A DNA stretch of 10,208 bases from JAWLFY01 sp964462125 (GTDB taxonomy: Bacteria > Planctomycetota > Planctomycetia > Pirellulales > Pirellulaceae): NCBI GenBank assembly GCA_964462125.1, contig CAYWXT010000205.1, positions 1 through 10,208 of the forward strand. The letters run 5' to 3'. Within the stretch, counting starts at the first letter, position 1. Each line of letters opens with the position of its first letter. This document shows positions 5,913 through 10,208 of this stretch, piece after piece. A program made the position numbers and the translations under genes. Under the pieces are notes generated by a model that was not told the origin of the DNA, did not search any database, and was given only the letters and a program-made list of their open reading frames with translations.

Positions 5913-7349
5913 ATGCCTACTTTTCAATTCGAAGCGATGGACGCGACCGGACAAGAGATCCGGGACGAAATCGAAGCGCCGAGCGAGGAAGAGGCTCAAA
6001 CGACTATCCGCCAGATGGGGTACTTCGTCACGAAGATCTCCGTCAAGAAACAGGCGGCGGCCCAAGCGGCCGGGGGGAAGACCAAACGTCCTTTCGCTGT
6101 CGGTGGCGCCAAGACCAAGCACATCTGCGCCTTCACGCGACAGCTCTCGATTTTGCAGGACGCCGGCCTGCCGATCCTCCGCAGCCTCAAGATCCTGGAG
6201 AACAACCAGAAATCTGGGAAGCTGAAAAACGCGCTGATGGATGTTTGCGACGAGATCGAAGGGGGGGCGACGCTGAGCGAGGCGATGAGCAAATCGCCCA
6301 AGGTCTTCAGCCGTCTGTATGTCAACATGATCAAGGCCGGGGAAGCAGGCGGGGCGCTGGAAACGATCCTGCAGCGGTTGGCCGACTTCCTGGAACGGGC
6401 CGAATCGCTGAAACGCAAAGTCAAAGGGGCGCTGATCTATCCCGTCATCGTGGTGCTCGTCGCGATCCTGATTCTGTCGTTCATCATGATCTTCATCGTC
6501 CCGACGTTCGAAGAGATGTTCGACGAGTTCGGGCTCTCGCTCCCAGCCCCAACGGTGCTGCTGATCGCGATGAGCAATTATCTGGCGAGCTACTGGTTCC
6601 TGCTGATCGCCATGCCAGTGGTGCTGCTGATCGTCGTCAAACTCCTGCGCAAGTTCCGCCACGGGCGGATGGGCTTTGACATGTTCATCATCCGCGTTCC
6701 GATTTTCGGCAGGCTGATCGAAAAGAACACGATGGCCCGCACCACGCGGACGCTCGGAACACTGATCTCCAGCGGCGTGCCGATTTTGGAAGCGATCAAC
6801 ATCACCCGCGAGACGGCGGGCAACGCGATGTTCGAGCGGATGTTCACACGGGTTAACGATTCGATCCGGGAAGGGGAGGTGATCAGCAAGCCGCTGAAGG
6901 AGTACAGCGTGTTGGGGTTCCACCCGATGGCCCTGGTTTTCTGGGCCCTGTTCGGGGCGTTCCCCGGCTTCATGATCTTGTCGGTCGCCGTCACCGGCCG
7001 CGGAACGAAGCTCGACGACGGCACGATGGTCGAGATGCTTTTGTTTTTATCCCTTTATACGATCATCGGCGGAGCCATGCTGGCGTCGCTGTGGTACCTG
7101 ACCAAAATCAAAACGCGTGTTGTTGACGACCTGGTCGTGAACATGGTCGATGTCGGCGAAGAGACCGGTGAGCTCGATACGATGCTGTACAAGGTTGCCG
7201 ACACTTATGACGAAGAGGTTCGCGTGTTGACCGACGGCCTGACCGCCTTGATGGAACCCTTGATGATCGTGTTCCTCGGCGTCGCCGTCGGCTTCATCGT
7301 CATCAGCCTCTTCATGCCCCTGGTCGAACTCATCACCGGACTTACGTAA
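5913..7349 (+). CDS. gspF: GspF/PilC-family inner-membrane platform protein with an extra two-helix insertion
   Basis: Polytopic platform that couples the ATPase hexamer to pseudopilin assembly. 478 aa, against roughly 400 for the family. N-terminus MPTFQFEAMDATGQEIRDEI is the usual 'f.y.a.d..G....g.i.a' start. First GspF domain about 70-170 with YVNMIKAGEAGGALETIL (136-153); membrane helices about 174-198 and 226-247; second GspF domain from about 270 with SSGVPILEAI and VVNMVDVGEETGELDTML (408-425); final helix about 450-473. Between PLKEYSVLGFHPM (ends M339) and V408, where family members normally join directly, there are 68 extra residues (6930-7133). They hold two hydrophobic stretches, about 341-360 and 375-396, joined by a charged loop. 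Removing them restores normal length and motif order, so the extra helices likely form a membrane hairpin that keeps topology. No strong ribosome binding site. Family identity is secure. Confidence 0.93.
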   Translation: MPTFQFEAMDATGQEIRDEIEAPSEEEAQTTIRQMGYFVTKISVKKQAAAQAAGGKTKRPFAVGGAKTKHICAFTRQLSILQDAGLPILRSLKILENNQKSGKLKNALMDVCDEIEGGATLSEAMSKSPKVFSRLYVNMIKAGEAGGALETILQRLADFLERAESLKRKVKGALIYPVIVVLVAILILSFIMIFIVPTFEEMFDEFGLSLPAPTVLLIAMSNYLASYWFLLIAMPVVLLIVVKLLRKFRHGRMGFDMFIIRVPIFGRLIEKNTMARTTRTLGTLISSGVPILEAINITRETAGNAMFERMFTRVNDSIREGEVISKPLKEYSVLGFHPMALVFWALFGAFPGFMILSVAVTGRGTKLDDGTMVEMLLFLSLYTIIGGAMLASLWYLTKIKTRVVDDLVVNMVDVGEETGELDTMLYKVADTYDEEVRVLTDGLTALMEPLMIVFLGVAVGFIVISLFMPLVELITGLT

Positions 7350-7358
7350 AAGTTGTCA

Positions 7359-7375
7359 GTCGTCAGCAAGACGAC
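7359..7375 (+). repeat. small hairpin after gspF
   Basis: GTCGTC (7359-7364), loop AGCAA, GACGAC (7370-7375): a perfect 6-bp stem beginning 10 nt after the gspF stop. There is no T-tract, so it is not a convincing terminator; it could protect the upstream message's 3' end. Confidence 0.4.
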
Positions 7376-7395
7376 GAATGCAGTACCTGCCCCCT

Positions 7396-7430
7396 GACAC
7401 CCGACACCCGACACCTCCAACACCCGACAC
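7396..7430 (+). repeat. GACACCC heptamer tandem repeats before pseudopilin 1
   Basis: GACACCC at 7396-7402 and 7403-7409, GACACCT at 7410-7416, then a degenerate CCAACACCC and a final GACAC. The tract lies 13 nt before the chosen ATG 7444. The coding frame stays open through it back to ATG 7378, but the peptide would be low-complexity Pro/Thr-rich, so I treat it as leader DNA. Confidence 0.75.
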
Positions 7431-7443
7431 GGAACGAATCACG

Positions 7444-8586
7444 ATGAACGCGCCGTTCACTCCAAAACCGCCCCAGCTTCAAGCGACGCGCCCCGGCTTC
7501 ACCTTGGTTGAGATCTTGGTGGTGGTCGTCATCATTGGGATCCTGGCTGCCTTCGTGCTCCCGGCCACAATGCGGGCGGTCCAGCGCGCGCGGGAAGCGG
7601 AGGCGCGGATGGAGGTCAGCGCGCTGGCCGATGCGGTGGAACAGTACCAGCAGAAGTACGGAGACTATCCGCCCGACGGCAGCGACTGGAATGTGATGCA
7701 GCGGCACATGCGGAAGCTGGGTAACCGACTTGCCTCTCCCGACATGGCGCTGTTGGAGAAAATGACCCATACCGGTCCGGACGGCGAATTCAGTTCTGTC
7801 GCGATGGACCGCGCCGAAGCCTTGGTCTTCTTCCTGGGCGGCTTCAGCAGCGACTCCTCGCACCCGATCACGGGCCCCGGCGGGCCGCTTTCCCTCTTGG
7901 ACCCTGCGAACCAGGGGTCAACGGACCTGTCCCACTATCAATACAACGCCACCCGCGAGAATGTGCTGTTTGAATTTGAACCAGAGCGGTTGACGTTCGC
8001 GCTCCGCGGGGGTCGCTACCGGAGTACGGACGAAGAGGACATGGGATACGCCGACGCAGCCCACGGTGGCACCGATCTGCTTCCCGCCTACCGCTCGACC
8101 CGAGCCGAGACACCGATCGTTTATTTTGACTCGCGGACCTACGGCCGGGTCGGTTCTGGCTCGTTCAATGGGTACCTCGCCCCTGGCGATGTTGGTGGCA
8201 TCCGCCCCTATAAAACCAGCATCGGGGCTCAGCACCCACCGGAGGGCAGTTCTTACGGTTCCGTTACTGCCGCTTTCAATGCGGTCAAGTTTCATAACCG
8301 GGACACATTCCAAATCATTTCGCCCGGCGGCGACGGCGTTTTCGGCGCGATGGTTTCCGTGGACCCCGGCGATCCCGCAGCCCAACCGGTCCACTTTGTT
8401 ACCGAGAGTGGAAACGCCGTCACGCCGAACGCAGACGCAACGAGCCTTGGCCAATTGGAATTGATCAACGGCACGCGGGTCAATGGATTCCAAGATCAAG
8501 ATTGGAATCAGGCCATCACCATCAACGGTCACCTCGACAATATCACCAACTTTTCAAGCTCCACCATGGAATCCGACCTGCCGTGA
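7444..8586 (+). CDS. long type II secretion / type IV pilin-like pseudopilin (pseudopilin 1)
   Basis: Membrane-anchored fibre subunit matured by a prepilin peptidase. From ATG 7444 it has 380 aa; this start gives an 18-residue leader ending ATRPG, cut before F19 of GFTLVEILVVV, with the invariant Glu at mature +5 (E23). The hydrophobic helix spans about 19-42 and continues as an amphipathic helix (RAREAEARMEVSALADAVEQ), the usual pseudopilin spine. The globular part includes KYGDYPPDGSDW, as in GspG-type pseudopilins, and SPGGDGVFG (293-301), the pattern shared with pseudopilin 2. It is far longer than classical GspG (about 140 aa). No cysteine pair suggests a disulphide-closed pilin D-region. 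An upstream ATG at 7378 is possible but would add repeat-encoded residues. There is no clear Shine-Dalgarno. It lies 94 bp after gspF. Class certain, exact role (major or minor subunit) unknown. Confidence 0.9.
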   Translation: MNAPFTPKPPQLQATRPGFTLVEILVVVVIIGILAAFVLPATMRAVQRAREAEARMEVSALADAVEQYQQKYGDYPPDGSDWNVMQRHMRKLGNRLASPDMALLEKMTHTGPDGEFSSVAMDRAEALVFFLGGFSSDSSHPITGPGGPLSLLDPANQGSTDLSHYQYNATRENVLFEFEPERLTFALRGGRYRSTDEEDMGYADAAHGGTDLLPAYRSTRAETPIVYFDSRTYGRVGSGSFNGYLAPGDVGGIRPYKTSIGAQHPPEGSSYGSVTAAFNAVKFHNRDTFQIISPGGDGVFGAMVSVDPGDPAAQPVHFVTESGNAVTPNADATSLGQLELINGTRVNGFQDQDWNQAITINGHLDNITNFSSSTMESDLP

Positions 8587-8593
8587 CGCAAAA

Positions 8594-8632
8594 CAAATCG
8601 TACTTAGGCAAATCATTGTACGTAGGCAAATC
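8594..8632 (+). repeat. 18-bp-period direct repeats after pseudopilin 1
   Basis: GTACTTAGGCAAATC (8600-8614) and GTACGTAGGCAAATC (8618-8632) differ at one base; CAAATC also occurs at 8594-8599, giving three CAAATC units. The tract begins 7 nt after the pseudopilin 1 stop, is AT-richer than its surroundings, and is followed at once by the hairpin at 8637. Confidence 0.75.
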
Positions 8633-8636
8633 GTAG

Positions 8637-8657
8637 CCGAAGTCACAGCGACTTCGG
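8637..8657 (+). repeat. strong 8-bp hairpin, REP-like
   Basis: CCGAAGTC (8637-8644), loop ACAGC, GACTTCGG (8650-8657): a perfect stem with no T-tract, so not a standard terminator. Its form, placed just after a gene, resembles dispersed intergenic palindromes, and I have the impression that AGCCGAAGTC-type palindromes recur in planctomycete genomes, which is unverified. It could stabilise the pseudopilin 1 message. Confidence 0.55.
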
Positions 8658-8706
8658 AGCGCAAGCAACTTTCCGCGAACCCATCGACCCGACACATGTC
8701 GTCGGC

Positions 8707-8778
8707 ATGTTGGTTGCGGCATTGATACTCGTCGCCCAGGCGTACCGGCTTGGCGGCAACCCGTTTGATCCCGAGTGA
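8707..8778 (+). CDS. tiny membrane-peptide frame overlapping pseudopilin 2 start (small gene or remnant)
   Basis: From ATG 8707 the frame encodes 23 residues, MLVAALILVAQAYRLGGNPF and three more, a hydrophobic segment with a polar tail. Its TGA (8776-8778) overlaps the GTG 8775 start of pseudopilin 2 as GTGA, the geometry of translational coupling. The frame is open upstream to 8626 (after a TAG at 8623-8625) and reads as plausible protein (ATFREPIDPTHVVG) but has no ATG, GTG or TTG before 8707. It may therefore be the surviving tail of a gene cut off by the repeats at 8594-8657. No ribosome binding site is seen before 8707. I do not recognise the peptide. Confidence 0.27.
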   Translation: MLVAALILVAQAYRLGGNPFDPE

Positions 8779-9929
8779 GTCCCGTGAAACGCAACGCCTT
8801 CACCCTCGTCGAAATCATGATCGTCGTGGTCCTCCTATCGATCTTAGGGGGCATGGTCATGGCAGCGGTTCGCGCTGCGGGGGATTCGGCCAAGCGATCA
8901 CGGACGCGGTCTCTGATCGCCACCATCGAAGACGTCCTGGCAAGCAAGTACGAGTCGTATAAGACTCGGCCATTGCCAGTGGTGGTGCCAGATTTCAGCT
9001 CTAACAATGAAATGTCGATTAACGTTCCGCCACGTGAGGCGGCGCGCGTCCGTTTGATGATGGTCCGTGACCTGATGCGAATGGAGCTGCCCGACAGGAT
9101 GAGCGACGTGTTGGACAATCCCATGGTTATATTTGCTGCCGCGGTCCCAACCGTGATGCAAGGGGACGGGCAGATCGTTACGGGCGATCCGACTCCACGT
9201 CGCGTCAACTGGTACCGACAACCGACACCCCCTACCCCACCCAATAATTTTCCCGCCGCGCAGTTTTCCTATCGCAATCGTGCCACCAGTACCTGGACGC
9301 GCGCGAACGAAAGCGCCGAATGCTTGTACATGATCATGGCGACGACCTTCATGGACGGCGTCCCCGCGATTTCGTCCATCCCGTCCTCCAGCGTCGGCGA
9401 CACCGATGACGATGGGATGCCGGAGATCCTGGACGGTTGGGGCAACCCGATCGGTTTCATCCGCTGGCCCGTCGGCTACATCGCCAGTGATGATGTCGTT
9501 CCCGGCCTCGGCCTTCGGGATGACTTTGATCCGTTCCGTATCGATTGGTCGTACGTGGCTGGCGCAACGGACGTCCCACCGGCGCACCCGAATTCACCCG
9601 ATCCCAGCGTGGGCGGACAAAAGACCTTTGCTCTGAAGCCGTTAATCGTTTCGGCAGGGTCGGATGGGGAGTTCGGGATTCGGTTTGGATTTGGAGATCC
9701 CGGAGACTATCGGACGGATATTCGTTACTCGCGGATGACTTGGCCCGTCAATGATGGGCAGATGGGCCAGGACGTAGAGGGAAGGTCGTCGCCGTATTTC
9801 TACATCGACCCCTATGACCGCCAACGAGAACGAGGTGGTGTACCTCCGCGGCCGGCCGTTGGGGAGACACTTAATCGCGAGCAACGCGCGGACAACATTA
9901 TCAACTACCGACTGCAGGAGACGACCTAA
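8775..9929 (+). CDS. long pseudopilin with EF-hand-like loop (pseudopilin 2)
   Basis: Second prepilin-like subunit, 384 aa from GTG 8775 or 381 from GTG 8784 (MKRNAFTLVE). The GTG at 8775 overlaps the upstream stop; the true start is unsettled. Cleavage is predicted after A8 in RNAFTLVE, with mature F9 and Glu at +5 (E13). Position -1 is Ala instead of the usual Gly, a substitution known in some pseudopilins. The hydrophobic helix covers about 9-32. Other features: D209-T-D211-D-D213-G-M-P-E217, an EF-hand or dockerin-like DxDxDGxxE calcium-loop pattern; GWGNPIGFIRWP (221-232); and SAGSDGEFG (293-301), shared with pseudopilin 1. Long size and lack of cysteines also match pseudopilin 1, so the two are probably distant paralogues. 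Calcium binding is known for GspG-type pseudopilins and would fit here, but is inferred. Confidence 0.88.
   Translation: MSPVKRNAFTLVEIMIVVVLLSILGGMVMAAVRAAGDSAKRSRTRSLIATIEDVLASKYESYKTRPLPVVVPDFSSNNEMSINVPPREAARVRLMMVRDLMRMELPDRMSDVLDNPMVIFAAAVPTVMQGDGQIVTGDPTPRRVNWYRQPTPPTPPNNFPAAQFSYRNRATSTWTRANESAECLYMIMATTFMDGVPAISSIPSSSVGDTDDDGMPEILDGWGNPIGFIRWPVGYIASDDVVPGLGLRDDFDPFRIDWSYVAGATDVPPAHPNSPDPSVGGQKTFALKPLIVSAGSDGEFGIRFGFGDPGDYRTDIRYSRMTWPVNDGQMGQDVEGRSSPYFYIDPYDRQRERGGVPPRPAVGETLNREQRADNIINYRLQETT
9916..9920 (+). promoter_or_regulatory. Shine-Dalgarno site for the frame starting at 9929
   Basis: AGGAG lies 8 nt before ATG 9929, inside the 3' end of pseudopilin 2. It is the best-placed ribosome binding site in the window and the main reason to take ATG 9929 seriously. 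Confidence 0.55.
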
Positions 9930-10208
9930 TGTATCCGAACGTTGGTCTACAGCACCGATCTGCGACCCCTTCGGGGTCGGCGGGGCGTGTGGCGCCGGAG
10001 TCCGGCGGTGCGCTGCGCGACCGCCGGCTACTGACTGACAACCCCTTCGGGGCAAAGGCCGCGGATGCTGACAACCCCTTCGGGGCAAAGACTCCGAGCG
10101 CCACGCATGGTGACACCGCGCCCTCCTTGCGCCCGACCATGATCCCAACAGGCTCGCGCCCGGCCACGATCCCGAAGGGATCACAGATGGTAGCCGTGGG
10201 TAAGCGCA
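9929..10208 (+). CDS. 5' part of an open frame running off the window; possible next pseudopilin gene
   Basis: ATG 9929 overlaps the pseudopilin 2 stop as TAATG, with AGGAG 8 nt upstream. The frame is open for 93 codons to the window end. The visible protein is Pro/Ala/Gly/Ser/Thr-rich, includes DNPFGAK twice, and ends MVAVGKR. About three quarters of codons end in G or C, but second positions are nearly as GC-rich, so coding support is weak. A rival reading: the real start is ATG 10187, preceded by AAGGGA (10175-10180), giving MVAVGKR. That is the charged leader one would expect just before a GFTLVE-type cleavage site, and 9930-10186 would then be a palindrome-filled spacer. Either way, a third pseudopilin gene beginning here is plausible by context but not shown. 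Confidence 0.4.
   Translation, partial: MYPNVGLQHRSATPSGSAGRVAPESGGALRDRRLLTDNPFGAKAADADNPFGAKTPSATHGDTAPSLRPTMIPTGSRPATIPKGSQMVAVGKR
9963..10027 (+). repeat. two strong palindromes after pseudopilin 2
   Basis: CGACCCC-ttc-GGGGTCG (9963-9979) is a 7-bp stem. CCGGCGGT (10002-10009) and ACCGCCGG (10020-10027) form an 8-bp stem around a GCGC-rich loop. Neither is followed by a T-tract. They resemble REP-type intergenic elements, although an open frame runs through them. Confidence 0.6.
10035..10090 (+). repeat. two identical 23-bp copies of a CCCCTTCGGGG palindrome unit, 33-bp period
   Basis: The unit starts CTGACAACCCC and ends TTCGGGGCAAAG. It occurs at 10035-10057 and 10068-10090 without mismatch, with 10 bp between copies. 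Each holds CCCC-ttc-GGGG, which as RNA could also fold with a cUUCGg tetraloop. The same core is in the palindrome at 9963. In the open frame the unit encodes DNPFGAK. Confidence 0.8.
10168..10182 (+). repeat. GATCCC-gaa-GGGATC hairpin
   Basis: A perfect 6-bp stem with a GAA loop (10168-10173 and 10177-10182). Its right arm overlaps the AAGGGA that could serve ATG 10187, so folding would hide that ribosome binding site. Confidence 0.5.

Noticed and set aside
6930..7133. Intein or other self-splicing origin of the GspF insert
   Set aside because: No nucleophile (Cys/Ser/Thr) at the left junction, no terminal His-Asn at the right one, and it is far too short and hydrophobic; a membrane-hairpin insertion explains it better.
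7378..7443. Upstream ATG extension of pseudopilin 1
   Set aside because: It would translate the GACACCC repeats into a Pro/Thr stretch and lengthen the leader from 18 to 40 residues. Possible but less likely than ATG 7444.
10035..10090. CRISPR-like array
   Set aside because: Only two 23-bp palindromic copies with a 10-bp spacer, too short and too few for CRISPR; REP-like units fit better.
9642..10184. Minus-strand 180-codon frame at the right end
   Set aside because: It overlaps the 3' half of pseudopilin 2 in antisense and then reads through palindromes; its Arg/Pro-rich peptide has no domain features.

Overview
The window is GC-rich DNA in which every supported gene lies on the plus strand. 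It covers most of a type IV pilus / type II secretion (T4P/T2S) assembly locus. The gene set is two GspE/PilB-family assembly ATPases flanking a PilT retraction ATPase, then a GspF/PilC platform protein and long pseudopilins of the 'GFTLVE' class. Together with C-terminal S-[AP]-G-x-D-G-x-F-G and GWGNP-type motifs in the pseudopilins, weak or missing Shine-Dalgarno sites and an STN-domain neighbour, this suggests a planctomycete, probably Pirellulaceae-like. That assignment is from memory of such loci, not from a search.

Layout. 1-451: 3' end of a gene ending in a secretin/TonB short N-terminal (STN)-like domain. 452-632: spacer with a perfect 14-bp tandem duplication. 633-2393: first GspE/PilB ATPase. 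2394-2929: the longest gene-free stretch (536 bp), with several hairpins, a possible terminator and a weak promoter-like sequence, so pilT may start a new transcript. 2930-4033: pilT. 4034-4135: A/C-rich tandem-repeat leader. 4136-5848: second GspE/PilB ATPase. 5913-7349: GspF/PilC with an apparent in-frame insertion of about 68 residues carrying two extra membrane helices. 7350-7443: hairpin plus heptamer repeats. 7444-8586: pseudopilin 1. 8587-8774: direct repeats, a strong hairpin and a tiny membrane-peptide frame. 8775-9929: pseudopilin 2, with an EF-hand-like acidic loop. 9929-10208: an open frame that runs off the window. It overlaps the previous stop as TAATG, has a good ribosome binding site, and is packed with CCCCTTCGGGG palindromes.

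How the parts work together. The hexameric ATPases dock on the GspF/PilC inner-membrane platform and drive pseudopilin polymerisation; PilT would drive disassembly. Pseudopilins are processed by a prepilin peptidase that is not in this window, and the outer-membrane secretin is also outside it. The STN-domain protein could belong to the envelope side of the same machine. PilT points to a retractable pilus-like fibre rather than a pure secretion pseudopilus, but the long pseudopilins look T2S-like, so the machine's output cannot be decided here.

The most unusual items are the membrane-hairpin insertion in GspF, the low-complexity tandem repeats in front of three genes of the locus, and the palindrome-rich spacers around the pseudopilin genes.
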